In this document: positions 27,709 through 37,034 of the stretch, one piece after another | Numbering within the stretch: position 1 is the first letter of the stretch | Layout: every line of letters begins with the position of its first letter | NCBI GenBank assembly: GCA_903916755.1 | Contig: CAIWXW010000130.1 | Span: 1 to 47,746 of the forward strand | DNA: 47,746 nucleotides | Reading direction: 5' to 3' | DNA from: an uncultured Opitutaceae bacterium | GTDB taxonomy: Bacteria > Verrucomicrobiota > Verrucomicrobiia > Opitutales > Opitutaceae | Notes under the pieces: generated by a model | What the model was told of the DNA's origin: nothing | Seen by the model: only the letters and a program-made list of their open reading frames with translations | Database searches by the model: none | Position numbers and translations under genes: made by a program

Positions 27709-27727
27709 TGCCCGATTGCATCGGGCA
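27709..27727. terminator. Hairpin between convergent genes
   Basis: Perfect eight-base arms TGCCCGAT and ATCGGGCA around a three-base loop, 52 bases after the plus-strand stop and 37 bases beyond the stop of the minus-strand gene. Symmetry lets it end transcripts from both sides. It lacks a strong T-run. Confidence 0.6.
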
Positions 27728-27763
27728 ATGTCACCTGCTAGGATTGACGGCGTGTTGGAGCTG

Positions 27764-30184
27764 TCACCAGCTTTCCCGGGTTACGGTGACGGGGCTCGGC
27801 AGCCGATCGGCGATTCCGGAGATGCCAGCCATATTTCGCCCGAAGAAGACCTCTCTCGGCGAAGCATCGGGGACTTTGCCCCGGAATTCGAAGACCAACC
27901 GTCCGTCGATCCGGCACGTGATCGCGGCCTTTCGCGCCGATATCTCAGCGCGATCGACCTGGAGCCAAAGGGGGCTACGGGTCGGGGGAAGCAGCGACCC
28001 CGATGCAACTTCCACATTGTGCGTGACGCCGAAGACCCATGCAAATGGAGGCGAAAGGACTGGCGCCTGACCCGAACGCGCCCAGACCCAGCGCACCTGG
28101 TTGGCCCCAAGATACTCGAGCGCGAGCACGCTGCCGGCCGGACGATAGCCAATCGAAATGATCGGAACGACGAGATGTTCCGGCTCCGGCTGGAGCGCGA
28201 GCTTGAGCGCAGCGGGGCCAAACAGGGCGGCAGTCCATCCCGGATGGAAGTATGCGTCCTTTAGCAGCGGACGCCCCGCTTCGAGCATCTCGCCGGTAAA
28301 TTTTCGGCCAAAAGCCGCATCATAGGGGCTTGTTCCGATGAAGAGCTGGCCCCGCGTGGGGTGAAACGTCACTTCGCTTTCCATCACCACGTCGCCATCC
28401 AGAATGATGCACACCGTGCGGCGGGCGGCCGCGACCTCCTCGGGAGGCAGCTGGCGGAGCAGCGGGCTGCCATCGGGAGGAAGTAAGCTGCCAAAGAAGA
28501 CTTCGAGGTGATGCGGGGCATGGTAATCCATTGCGACCGGACCGGTGACCGGGCCCCCATGGCCCATTGATTCAAAACCGAACTGGATCGTTCCGGGGCC
28601 GGTGTAATAGGCGTACAGAAAATCCTGCTCCGAGGGCCTGCCGGCCACAACCAGCGGCTCGACCGCGCCGAACTTTTTCACAGGGAAGCGCAGGTCCAGC
28701 GTGATCCCCTTGGGACCGCTATGTAGCACCCGTTCGGCCCGGTAGACGACGGCATTGAACACTCGGGCCATGCGGGAAAGCTCGGCGGGCCGGATCACGT
28801 CATAGTGCAGGCGGATTTGCGCGATGGAACACAGGACAAATGTCGTTCCAAGCACACTCCCGACGACGGCCGCGCCGAGCAGGGGAATAATGAGCCACCG
28901 CCTCCATGCGGTCCTAAGCGGATCGATGGCCAACACTCCAAGTCCCGCGAGAAACGCGAAAAGCCCGAGAAAATCCGCCGGATAACGGAAAGAACTTCCA
29001 GGAATGATGCACAGGAAAAGCAGAATTCCGGCGCCACCAATCGCGAGGATTGCCGCCACCATCGACAAACCCCGATCTCTAAGGCGGCTCCATTCGAAGG
29101 GAATCAGGAGGCATCCCAGCACCATGGGCGACGAGAGAATGAGTCCGTAGAGCCAGTCGCTGGCTGTCTGGTGCTCGGCCAGGGCGAACGGGCCCGGCTT
29201 CTCGCCTTGAAAAAATGGGAAGTAGCGGTCCAGCCAGGCACCCCCGAATAGATAGCGGTGAAGGTGATAGGGGATGTTGCGAACCGACATGGGGACCAGG
29301 ACGTTGGACCCGTCCTCATGATACAGCTGTCTGGCCCCAAAGTTCAGGGGATTGCCGAAGCGGCACATATTCCAGGCCGCAATTCCCAGCAGGATCACAA
29401 TCAACGGCAGAAGGGGAGGAATCGACCGCGCCGCACGGGCAGGCCAGGAACCAGCCGCCGACCAACGCCGCCAAAGGATGTAGGCCGCAACTGCAGCCGC
29501 GGCTGGCAGATAATCCGGACGACAAGCGAGCGCTAGGCCGGCGAATCCACCTGCGCCGGCCAGAGCGTATCCGCGCTCGCGGGATAATTCGGCCCGGATA
29601 AGTAAAAGCAGCGCCCAGGCAAAAAAGGCATAGGCGGCGGCGGATTCGACCTCATAGATCTCTGGCTCGGCCATCAACGGCCATGCGCCGCTACAGGCCA
29701 CCAATCCGCAAAAAATGAGACCGGTCAGGAAGGCGCTTTCGCGGGCTAGGCAGCGCCGGCTGACAGCCAGCAACGCGCCTCCATAACCGATATAGCCGAG
29801 CACGCTGAAAATCAGGATTGCTGCCGCCGGCGACAAGTAGGTGCCGGTGAGAAGAAGCCAGGGCACCGGCAAGGCGACAAACGGAACGACGCTGAAATAT
29901 AGATAATAGCGCCCCTGATGGAGTGTGGCGTCCTGCAGAAGAAACGGGCTGCGCAATGGCTCGGGGGACGCCAGGACGCGTGGATCCGGCGGGGTCATCA
30001 GGTACGACTGCCCGTGGGCGAGCGCCCGGGTGTATTCCTGGGCGAGGGAGCCGTCGCTTTGGTGAGCCCAGGGCCCATCCCATCTTAACTCGAGAAACCA
30101 GGCCTCAAACAGTACCACCAGCGCTAGGAGCAGAAAAACCGTGAGCGCGGATGACTTCCTCAAGGCGGAAAACGAAGACGACAT
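27764..30184 (-). CDS. Large polytopic membrane protein, GT-C-like
   Basis: 806 residues. About eleven membrane helices cover 1-450. The first periplasmic loop has DGPWAHQSDGSLAQEYTRAL, and the GRYYLYFSVVPFVALPVPWLLLTGTYLS stretch (cited here in parts) parallels the gene at 25909. The last 330 or so residues are soluble and beta-rich and lack TPRs, unlike its neighbour; repeated short segments (LLPPDGSPL, LLPPTRSPL) suggest two copies of a beta-sandwich, perhaps carbohydrate-binding. Function is not known; a membrane glycosyltransferase with an extracytoplasmic domain is the best guess. Base composition is less GC-rich than the plus-strand relatives. It is convergent with them and divergent from the PEBP gene. 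Confidence 0.72.
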   Translation of the reverse strand: MSSSFSALRKSSALTVFLLLALVVLFEAWFLELRWDGPWAHQSDGSLAQEYTRALAHGQSYLMTPPDPRVLASPEPLRSPFLLQDATLHQGRYYLYFSVVPFVALPVPWLLLTGTYLSPAAAILIFSVLGYIGYGGALLAVSRRCLARESAFLTGLIFCGLVACSGAWPLMAEPEIYEVESAAAYAFFAWALLLLIRAELSRERGYALAGAGGFAGLALACRPDYLPAAAAVAAYILWRRWSAAGSWPARAARSIPPLLPLIVILLGIAAWNMCRFGNPLNFGARQLYHEDGSNVLVPMSVRNIPYHLHRYLFGGAWLDRYFPFFQGEKPGPFALAEHQTASDWLYGLILSSPMVLGCLLIPFEWSRLRDRGLSMVAAILAIGGAGILLFLCIIPGSSFRYPADFLGLFAFLAGLGVLAIDPLRTAWRRWLIIPLLGAAVVGSVLGTTFVLCSIAQIRLHYDVIRPAELSRMARVFNAVVYRAERVLHSGPKGITLDLRFPVKKFGAVEPLVVAGRPSEQDFLYAYYTGPGTIQFGFESMGHGGPVTGPVAMDYHAPHHLEVFFGSLLPPDGSPLLRQLPPEEVAAARRTVCIILDGDVVMESEVTFHPTRGQLFIGTSPYDAAFGRKFTGEMLEAGRPLLKDAYFHPGWTAALFGPAALKLALQPEPEHLVVPIISIGYRPAGSVLALEYLGANQVRWVWARSGQAPVLSPPFAWVFGVTHNVEVASGSLLPPTRSPLWLQVDRAEISARKAAITCRIDGRLVFEFRGKVPDASPREVFFGRNMAGISGIADRLPSPVTVTRESW

Positions 30185-30389
30185 TCATTGTAACCGCCAG
30201 ACCAAACCCATTCCATTCATAGCGAAGCAAGCCGGGTGGGATCCAAATGACGGAGGTCGTTCTGCGTTCATTGGCTGAGACGCGGCTTCAGCACCCCCTA
30301 TCGTCCTTAGGCTTAGGAAGACCGCTATCTTCTCGCCGGACGAATTGCCGGTGATTTAGCTTTCCGCCCTCACCCCAACCCCCACGAAC

Positions 30390-30968
30390 ATGAGACGCTT
30401 AATCATTGCCCCAGGATTTCTGCTGCTCGCGGCCGCCGCCGCCGCTCAAACGACTGCTCCCTCCTCCGCGACCCCGCCTCCCGCCGGACCGGGCATGACG
30501 CTTATAGCGCCCGGGATCGAGGACGGCGGCATTATTCCCCCGAAGTTCACGCAGTTGGCGAGCCATCCCGTGTCCCCGGAACTGGATTGGAGCCACGTTC
30601 CGGAAGGCACCGTTTCCTTCACGCTGATCATGCACGATACGGATGCGGCGCAAAAACAAGCGACGCGGGACAACCTCCACTGGATCCTGATTAACATTCC
30701 TGGCGCTCTCCGCATGCTTCCGGAGGCAGTTCCCATCGCGCAGATGCTGCCCGACGGCACGATCCAGCCCAAGAGTTGGCGCGGCGCGTACGGCTATTTG
30801 GGGCCCGGCGCTGCCGCTGCCGGCCCCTATCATCACTACATTTTTGAACTCTATGCTCTCGACATCAAGCTGGACCTTTCGGCCGATGCGACGCGGGAGG
30901 AGGTGCTGAAGGCCATGGAAGGCCATGTCCTGGCCAAGGCCGGCACGTTCGCCCGGTTTCACCGCTAG
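30390..30968 (+). CDS. Exported PEBP-family protein (YbhB/YbcL type)
   Basis: 192 residues. After a signal peptide (about 1-20, AAAAAAQ) the phosphatidylethanolamine-binding protein fold is clear: IPPKFTQLASHPVSPELDWSHVP, MHDTDAA in place of the usual DPDAP, NLHWILINIPG, and GYLGPGAAAAGPYHHYIFELYALD. Known bacterial members are small ligand-binding proteins of uncertain role, periplasmic or cytosolic. The altered DPDAP motif may change the anion pocket. Its stop at 30968 abuts the stop of the convergent epimerase-like gene with no gap. Leader: CCCCAACCCCCACGAAC before ATG. Confidence 0.9.
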   Translation: MRRLIIAPGFLLLAAAAAAQTTAPSSATPPPAGPGMTLIAPGIEDGGIIPPKFTQLASHPVSPELDWSHVPEGTVSFTLIMHDTDAAQKQATRDNLHWILINIPGALRMLPEAVPIAQMLPDGTIQPKSWRGAYGYLGPGAAAAGPYHHYIFELYALDIKLDLSADATREEVLKAMEGHVLAKAGTFARFHR

Positions 30969-32162
30969 TCAGCGGCGGGCCAGGAAATCGACGTCGACCG
31001 CGCATCGCGCGCGAAGGCCGTTCGCCGCTCGGAGTTCGATTCCTCCCGGGCGGCGCCGGATTTCTCGCACGTGGTCGAAGCCCGGCGGCAGGGCGGCTAC
31101 GCCCATGATATGGGTGATGGTCGTGGGACGCTTCGCGTCGAGGCGGAGCACGGTCGGAATTCCACGGCGACTGAGCGGATTCGACCGGGCCGACTCGGCG
31201 AGCCCATAATGGAAGTAGCTCGTGACGTCCTCGAGGCCCAGCACGGCCGTGTGACGGCCATTCCAAGGGGGATAGTGTCGTCCACCGTTGGAATGCCACA
31301 TGATGGTATGACGCAGGAGCTGGGGATCGCGGAGCGAAAACCACACGTAGCGCTTACGCGGAAATACAACCGCCGTCCAGGCGAAGGGCAGCTCAGGGTC
31401 GGCGGTGAGCATCACGAGATCCTCGAACCCCTTGCGCGCCGGATAGCGTGAAAGGTCGGCCGCGCCGCCCGTTGCCAGCGGCACGCGCCTGAGCGTGCGA
31501 AACAGCGCGCCGCGCTTCAGCGCCTGGTAGCCGTATTGCCCGGGCGTCTCGAAGGGGTCCGGCAGGACCTGCCCGCGCACAAAGCGGCTGGTGCTGACCA
31601 ACCCGCTGCCGGGCGTTTCGGGAAACTTCACCATGGCATGGTGGCCGAGGTTCATCGGCCCGCTTGAACCGGATAGGATGTGCCGCTGGTACGCGACCGT
31701 CTGGCCATCGATGAGGGTGACGTATTTGTCGACCCGGCCAGGACGAATCCGCGTCACGAGGCTCGTATGCAGGGTGCTTTTGCCATTCTCGTGCGCCAGC
31801 GACTCGTGACGCCAGGCTCGGTTGGCGGTTTCGCCATGGCCCGGATGGCTTTCACCGTGCCACGGGGCGGCATTCCCGCCAAACGGCGCGCAGAAGAAGT
31901 CGCCCCGCAGCGCGCGGAGGAGGGGAGGCGTGCCTGGGGCGAGCCGCTCCTCCGCCCATGGTGCAACGGACAGGGGCGCGATCGTCCTGCTCCCGAGCTT
32001 AAATTCGATGGGACCCAGGTGTCCGCCCAGCCTCGTCAGCCAAGCGCGGGAGCGGCTTGAGGGGATGCCCCAGGAAGGCTGACCGCGGACAATGTTCAGG
32101 GGCGCGTTTCCCGCGCCTTCCGGCCTGATCGGGCGGTCCTTTGCGGTTGAAACTTGAGGCAT
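30969..32162 (-). CDS. Aldose-epimerase / galactose-mutarotase-like protein
   Basis: 397 residues from the ATG at 32162; the frame stays open upstream but overlaps non-coding sequence. The fold appears to be the beta-sandwich of aldose 1-epimerases: GPMNLGHHAMVKFPE, PWHGESHPGHGE, and a long beta-rich C-terminus (HTIMWHSNGGRHYPPW). No signal peptide is evident, so it may act in the cytosol. Family members interconvert sugar anomers or bind sugars. It lies 98 bases downstream of the sugar-binding protein gene on the same strand and could be its operon partner. Assignment is moderate because the classical catalytic motif is not obvious. Confidence 0.6.
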   Translation of the reverse strand: MPQVSTAKDRPIRPEGAGNAPLNIVRGQPSWGIPSSRSRAWLTRLGGHLGPIEFKLGSRTIAPLSVAPWAEERLAPGTPPLLRALRGDFFCAPFGGNAAPWHGESHPGHGETANRAWRHESLAHENGKSTLHTSLVTRIRPGRVDKYVTLIDGQTVAYQRHILSGSSGPMNLGHHAMVKFPETPGSGLVSTSRFVRGQVLPDPFETPGQYGYQALKRGALFRTLRRVPLATGGAADLSRYPARKGFEDLVMLTADPELPFAWTAVVFPRKRYVWFSLRDPQLLRHTIMWHSNGGRHYPPWNGRHTAVLGLEDVTSYFHYGLAESARSNPLSRRGIPTVLRLDAKRPTTITHIMGVAALPPGFDHVREIRRRPGGIELRAANGLRARCAVDVDFLARR

Positions 32163-32259
32163 GGGCGCGGGTGGGGCCGAATGAAGCGGGTTGGCGAGCG
32201 ACGAGCGAAGAAAATTCGCCTCCAGGGTGAGCGAGAGTGGCAGCGAGTGCGGCCAGCGC

Positions 32260-33246
32260 TCAGAAGTCGTATTGATCGATGTTTCCCTGATCGAAGACGA
32301 AGGGCTTCCCAAGGAGAATCTGGTCGCCATTTATTTGGAAAGAGCCGAGCGAACCGGCCGAGAGGGTGCGATCGCCGGCCTTCAGGCTCCCTTTGCACAG
32401 AGCGACCGCGGCCCGGAGAGTGAGGCTGCCCAGGTCCTCGGTCCGCCACAGGATGATATTGTTCGTTACGCCTTCATGCACGTAGCGCTTGTTCTCGTTG
32501 GGCAGGCCGAGGCCGATCACCTTCACCTGGCCGACCTTGCCCGCCTCCTTCACGGCCTGGGCGGCGCCGGGAACCCCCGGAGAGCAGATCGCCATGATCA
32601 GTTTCAGGTCGGGATAGCTTCTGAGCAGGCTGGCCGCCTCGACGCGGGCCTTCTCGATGTTGTCGTCGCAGGGCCGGATGGCCACCATCTTGATCCCCGG
32701 ATAGGCCCGGTTGCGCTCATCGATCCAGTGCCGCCAGCCGTTCTCGTTGGCCGAGGTCAGATTGGCGGTGATCATGGCGTATTGTCCCTCGCCGTGGCAG
32801 AGGCGGGCGGCGTCGTCCATCAGGGCCGTGCCGATGCTTTCGGCCGTGGCCTGATTGACGAAAAAGACGCGGGCGTCGGCTTGGGCATCGGCGTCGTAGG
32901 TGATGACCTTGATGCCGTGGCTCTCGGCCCGGCGGAGGGCCGCCGAAAGACGGTCTTTGTCATCGCATGCCGCCGCGATGGCATCCACGCCACGGCTGAT
33001 CCATTCGTCGATGATGGCTTCCTGCCGGGCGGGATCCGGCTCCGCCGGGCCCCCCAGGATCAGGTCGACGCCCAGTTCCGCCGCGGCTTTCTGCGCCCCG
33101 TGGTAGCAGGACATGAAGTAGACATTGTTCGTGCCGATGACGAGAAAGCCGACGGTGGGCCGTTTTTCAGCGCCGAGGGCCGAGGGACTGAGGAGGAGGG
33201 CGCCGAGCGCCAAGGCTCCGGCGAAGAGTAGGGGTAGTTTTTTCAT
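32260..33246 (-). CDS. Periplasmic sugar-binding protein, RhaS/LsrB-like
   Basis: 328 residues with a signal peptide (MKKLPLLFAGALALGALLLS, then GAEKRP). The type-I periplasmic-binding fold is visible: PTVGFLVIGTNNVYFMSCYHGAQKAA, EAIIDEWISRGVDAIAAACDD, VFFVNQATAESIG, LKLIMAICSPGVPGAAQAV. It is nearest to rhamnose- and autoinducer-2-binding proteins of ABC importers. No permease or ATPase gene is adjacent, so either the transporter is encoded elsewhere or the protein is a sensor. The ATG at 33246 follows CCCCACCCC and is preferred to one eleven codons upstream because the signal peptide begins there. Confidence 0.85.
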   Translation of the reverse strand: MKKLPLLFAGALALGALLLSPSALGAEKRPTVGFLVIGTNNVYFMSCYHGAQKAAAELGVDLILGGPAEPDPARQEAIIDEWISRGVDAIAAACDDKDRLSAALRRAESHGIKVITYDADAQADARVFFVNQATAESIGTALMDDAARLCHGEGQYAMITANLTSANENGWRHWIDERNRAYPGIKMVAIRPCDDNIEKARVEAASLLRSYPDLKLIMAICSPGVPGAAQAVKEAGKVGQVKVIGLGLPNENKRYVHEGVTNNIILWRTEDLGSLTLRAAVALCKGSLKAGDRTLSAGSLGSFQINGDQILLGKPFVFDQGNIDQYDF

Positions 33247-33302
33247 GGGGTGGGGCGAATCGTGACGGCCGCAATGCAAATCGAAAGCGGGCCGCAGGTC
33301 TA

Positions 33303-33314
33303 CCCGTTAACGGG
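33303..33314. promoter_or_regulatory. Perfect 12-base palindrome, possible operator
   Basis: CCCGTTAACGGG lies in the divergent gap between the sugar-binding protein (minus) and peptide-binding lipoprotein (plus), 57 bases from the first start. Position and symmetry fit a repressor site such as that of a LacI-type regulator, but no regulator gene is nearby. Confidence 0.4.
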
Positions 33315-33410
33315 CCATGAACCCCGCGATCCGAGCTTTCGCTGCTTTTGGCCTCGTATTTCGAATTGGCTGCGAATGGATTCGTCCGGCCCCAGCCGAC
33401 TTCATCAGCC

Positions 33411-35054
33411 ATGACCATGGAATTCCTGCGATGGGCGATCTGTCCCCGCGCGGCCGTAGCCGGGCTGGCGGTGGCGCTGCTGGGGGGGTGCCGGCACGGC
33501 ACCCGCGTGGAGAGCGGCAACCATGAGGGAATCGTCTCGATTGCGAATGACGCGGAGCCGCCCGACCTCGATCCCAACACGAACATTGATGGATCGACAG
33601 AATATATCCTGAACACGCTGTTCGAGGGATTGGTGGCGTTGTCGAATGACGGGCACACGGTGCTCCCGGGCGTGGCGGAGCGATGGGACGTTTCGGCCGA
33701 CGGTTTGGTCTACACGTTCCATCTCCGGCCCGAAGCCCGCTGGTCGAACGGGGCCGCGCTCACCTCCGACGACTTCCTGTTTTCCTTTCAGCGGGTGTTC
33801 GATCCGCTGCTGGCTTGCGAGCAGTCGAGCTTTGGCTTCGCGATCCAGGGGGCCGAAGCCTACGCGCTGGGTCGGAACAAGGACATATCCACGCTCGGGT
33901 TGAGCGCGCCCGACCCGCATACCTTTGTGGTCCGTCTTGCCCATCCGAGCCCCTATTTAATCAGTGTCCTGGCTAAGGGATCGCCCTTTCTGCCCGTATA
34001 TCGGCCGTTGCTCGAGAAATTCGCGGGCGTGCACCGGCGCGGGTCGCCCTGGACGCGGGAGGGCAATCTCGTTGGCAACGGCCCCTTCCTGCTGACGCGC
34101 TGGACGCCGAACCAGACGATCGAGGTCCGCAGGAATCCGCTCTATTGGGATGCCTCGCGGGTCCGGCTTAGTGGGGTGAACTTCTTCGCAATCGATACTG
34201 CATCCGTGCAGGAGCAGGGCTTCAGGGCGGGGGAGTTCCATATCGCCTTGAAATTTCCGCTCTACAAGGCCGCGGCCTACGAGAACGCTCAGCCGACCGC
34301 CCTTCATCGCTACCCGGTGCAGGAAACGCATTTCCTTACCTTCAACGTCACCCAGGCGCCCTTCACGGATGCGCGGGTTCGACGGGCCCTTTCCATGGCG
34401 ATCGACCGTCAGAGGCTCTGCACCGCCATATTTCATGCTCTCGCGGAACCGGCCTTCACGCAGGTGCGCCCAGGAACCGGCGGGTACGCGCCCCCCGACG
34501 AGGCTTCCTACCATTTCAATCCCGAGGCAGCCCGGCGCCTTCTGGCCGAGGCCGGCTATCCCCAAGGCCGCGGGTTTCCGCCGGTCGAGCTCATGCTGGT
34601 CGGCAACGAACCCCAGACCGTGGCCCTGGGCGAGGTGGTGCAGGCCGCGTGGAAGGATGTGCTGGGGATTTCCACCCAACTGCTGCCGACGGAGAAAAAG
34701 GTCTACTTGGATGACGAGCGGACGAAGCACTTTCAAGTGGTGAACGAGCGATGGGAATACGCGTGGGACGATCCGTCCGCCTACTACCAAACCGGACAGT
34801 CGGGGAATCCCAATAACGACTCGGGATGGTCGGATCCGGAATTTGACCGCGCTTATCACGAAGCCGAAATCAGCCTGGACGGCCACACCCGCACGGCCGC
34901 GTTCGATCGGCAAGAGGAGCGGATGGCGGCGAGCGTACCCTACGCTCCGCTCTATTTCTACAACAAGCCGGTGCTGATCGCTCCTTCCGTCCGGGGATGG
35001 TCGGGCAATCGCCAGGACCATTTGGAGTGGAAGGAGATTTGGCTGGAGCATTAG
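33411..35054 (+). CDS. Peptide/solute-binding lipoprotein, OppA-type (SBP family 5)
   Basis: 547 residues from the ATG at 33411; a second ATG two codons on is also possible. A lipoprotein signal ends at LALLGGC-like sequence (VALLGGC), so the mature protein is anchored by its N-terminal Cys. The family pattern is clear: EPPDLDPNTNIDGSTEYILNTLFEGL, GVAERWDVSADGLVYTFHLRPEARWSNG, then FTDARVRRALSMAIDR. Homologues bind oligopeptides or other solutes for ABC uptake. As with the sugar-binding gene opposite, no permease or ATPase is next to it. The longer upstream frame starts before the lipoprotein signal and is rejected. Confidence 0.92.
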   Translation: MTMEFLRWAICPRAAVAGLAVALLGGCRHGTRVESGNHEGIVSIANDAEPPDLDPNTNIDGSTEYILNTLFEGLVALSNDGHTVLPGVAERWDVSADGLVYTFHLRPEARWSNGAALTSDDFLFSFQRVFDPLLACEQSSFGFAIQGAEAYALGRNKDISTLGLSAPDPHTFVVRLAHPSPYLISVLAKGSPFLPVYRPLLEKFAGVHRRGSPWTREGNLVGNGPFLLTRWTPNQTIEVRRNPLYWDASRVRLSGVNFFAIDTASVQEQGFRAGEFHIALKFPLYKAAAYENAQPTALHRYPVQETHFLTFNVTQAPFTDARVRRALSMAIDRQRLCTAIFHALAEPAFTQVRPGTGGYAPPDEASYHFNPEAARRLLAEAGYPQGRGFPPVELMLVGNEPQTVALGEVVQAAWKDVLGISTQLLPTEKKVYLDDERTKHFQVVNERWEYAWDDPSAYYQTGQSGNPNNDSGWSDPEFDRAYHEAEISLDGHTRTAAFDRQEERMAASVPYAPLYFYNKPVLIAPSVRGWSGNRQDHLEWKEIWLEH

Positions 35055-35084
35055 GAGCCTTTCCGAGGCCGGCGGAGGCCCTAA

Positions 35085-35927
35085 ATGGCTGGCCGAAGGG
35101 CATACCGTCTGCTTTCAGTGTTTTCCGTGAAACGCCCCACGACCCTCTCCAAGGGATTCTGCGCCGCCGCCTTCGCTCTTCTATCGTCCTTGGGCCTGAC
35201 TCCGCATGCGGCCCTGGCCCAGACGGATGAGATCCAGGTCTACAATGCTGAGATTGCGTCGCCGGGAGAGCTAACGCTCACACTGCACAACAATTACACG
35301 CCGGACGGGCTGCGGGATCCGGCGTTTCCCGGCGCATTTGCGCCGAACCATGCGCTCAATGGCGTGCCGGAATTTGGTTACGGGGCTGAACCCTGGCTTG
35401 AGCTTGGCCTCTATCTTCCGGTCTACAGCGCTCTGCCTGGCGGTCACTATTATGTGGAGAGCGCGAAGCTTCGGGCGCTGTTTGTCGTTCCTGACGCCCA
35501 CAAGAGACGGTTCTTTTACGGGGTGAACTTCGAGCTAAGCGGCAATGCGGCCCGATGGGAGGATCACCGCGTTTCGGGTGAAATCCGTCCGATCATCGGC
35601 TTCCGCGAGGGTCCGGTCGACTTTATCGTGAACCCGATCTTGGACACGGGCTTCGACGGATTGGGCCGGTTGGATTTCGCCCCCTGTGAGCGGATTGCGT
35701 ACAACTTCTCGGAGCTTTGGGCGATCGCCCTCGAGCACTACGCGGATTTTGGAGGGATCGACGCGTGGCTCCCGGCCAACAAGCAGCAGCAGTCGGCTTT
35801 CGCTGTCTTTGATTACAACGGCAAGACCGGCGTCGAATTTGGCATCGGTCGCGGATTGTCCGGAGCCACGAGCAAATGGGTGGTCAAGCTGATGCTCGAT
35901 TGGTCCGTCTTCGGCGGCGGTCATTGA
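35085..35927 (+). CDS. Exported protein of unknown function, beta-rich
   Basis: 280 residues. A signal peptide ends near PHAALAQ. The rest alternates hydrophobic and polar residues (ELTLTLHNNYTPDG, WLELGLYLPVYSALPGGHYY, FFYGVNFELSG, IIGFREGPVDFIVNP), with a terminal hydrophobic strand, like a small outer-membrane barrel. No family could be named. GTG at 35127 would give a tidier signal peptide (KRPTTLSKGF...) and is an alternative start. It follows the binding lipoprotein by 30 bases on the same strand and may be co-transcribed. Confidence 0.68.
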   Translation: MAGRRAYRLLSVFSVKRPTTLSKGFCAAAFALLSSLGLTPHAALAQTDEIQVYNAEIASPGELTLTLHNNYTPDGLRDPAFPGAFAPNHALNGVPEFGYGAEPWLELGLYLPVYSALPGGHYYVESAKLRALFVVPDAHKRRFFYGVNFELSGNAARWEDHRVSGEIRPIIGFREGPVDFIVNPILDTGFDGLGRLDFAPCERIAYNFSELWAIALEHYADFGGIDAWLPANKQQQSAFAVFDYNGKTGVEFGIGRGLSGATSKWVVKLMLDWSVFGGGH

Positions 35928-36015
35928 CCCGCGCAACTCTGAGCAGGGCCCGATCGCTGATAAGATTTGCCATCAAGTACGGGTCATTGATGCTAGGCCC
36001 GATGGTTTTCTTGCC

Positions 36016-36531
36016 ATGAACTTGCTGGAATGGTCAGAACTGATCCGCAACGGGCTTGAGATATTGGCGGCCCTGGCCGGGGCAGGATGGGCCATCTGGA
36101 AATGGAAGTCTGAGATCCTCGCCCATGATTTCTCGATTACGGGGGACTTGACGGTAGAATCAACGCCCCTGGCTGAGGATCGCGCGCTGATGACCATTCG
36201 CGCGATTTGGAGCAATCGCTCGCAATCTCCGGTGCGCATCAGCCAGGACAGGTGCTTGATATCCATTTACGACGTTTCATCCCGGACGGAGGCCGGGCTC
36301 TTGCGCCGGCATGAGCTGGGTGAGCCGGTCATGACGGCGCACCCATTCGCCCAGCGAGATATCGTGACCATTGGACCTTCCGCGGAGAGTGTTTTCAGCA
36401 ACCAATTTCTTCTCAAGAGCGGTCCGACCTACCTGATCGTTTGGGATCTCTATCGGTCCAAGGACAGGTCCGCTCACAGACACGCTAGCTGGAGCAGGGA
36501 CATAATTTGGAACTCGTCCCCGGCTGGTTAG
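36016..36531 (+). CDS. Hypothetical protein with one N-terminal membrane helix
   Basis: 171 residues, not recognised. A single helix at about 12-30 (NGLEILAALAGAGWAIWKW) is followed by a soluble beta-rich domain (FSITGDLTVESTPL, MTIRAIWSNRSQSPVRI, TYLIVWDLYRSK). It resembles small membrane-anchored proteins found beside accessory genes. Composition is less GC-rich than the core genes, and it stands at the left edge of the scarred region. A role in the island is possible but unproven. Confidence 0.6.
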   Translation: MNLLEWSELIRNGLEILAALAGAGWAIWKWKSEILAHDFSITGDLTVESTPLAEDRALMTIRAIWSNRSQSPVRISQDRCLISIYDVSSRTEAGLLRRHELGEPVMTAHPFAQRDIVTIGPSAESVFSNQFLLKSGPTYLIVWDLYRSKDRSAHRHASWSRDIIWNSSPAG

Positions 36532-36557
36532 GGGATGGGCTCGAGCCCGGCTCTTCG

Positions 36558-37034
36558 ATGACGAGGTGGACGGACGGACTCTGCCGGGCAAATGGCATCG
36601 ACATCCACTACCTGAGGACCGGCGGGCCCGGGCAACCGGTGGTTCTGCTCCATGGGTTGACCGGGAGCGGAGCCTGCTGGAGTCCTTTGGCGCAAGCTCT
36701 CGAAGGAGAGTATGACGTCGTGATGCCGGACGCCCGGGCGCACGGCCATTCGAGCACGCCGCCCGATGGCTACCGCTACGAGGATCTGGCGAACGATGTC
36801 ATGGGCTTGATCGAGGGCCTCGGCCTCCCCGCACCCGTCGTGCTCGGGCACTCGATGGGCGGGATGACCGCCGCCGTGGTCGCGAGTCGACGCGCCGCCG
36901 CCATTCGTGGCGTCATCCTGGTGGATCCGACGTTCCTGAGCCCGGCGACAGCGCGAAGTGCATGGCTTCTGCCTGCATACTCTGCTGCTCACGTCAGTAC
37001 CATAGCTACAGGCCTTGCCCGTTTCCCGGGTTAA
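36558..37034 (+). pseudogene. Truncated alpha/beta hydrolase
   Basis: The first 130 or so of 158 residues form the front half of an alpha/beta hydrolase: VVLLHGLTGSGACW (oxyanion region), DARAHGHSSTPPDGY, and nucleophile Ser99 in VLGHSMGG. After VILVDPTFLSPATA the similarity stops abruptly and a run without family features leads to a stop. Full-length members are near 250-290 residues and supply the acid and histidine from the missing half, so the product should be inactive. The break falls at about 36950-36965, and the remaining tail overlaps the ORF6N remnant on the other strand, suggesting insertion or deletion at this point. Confidence 0.75.
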
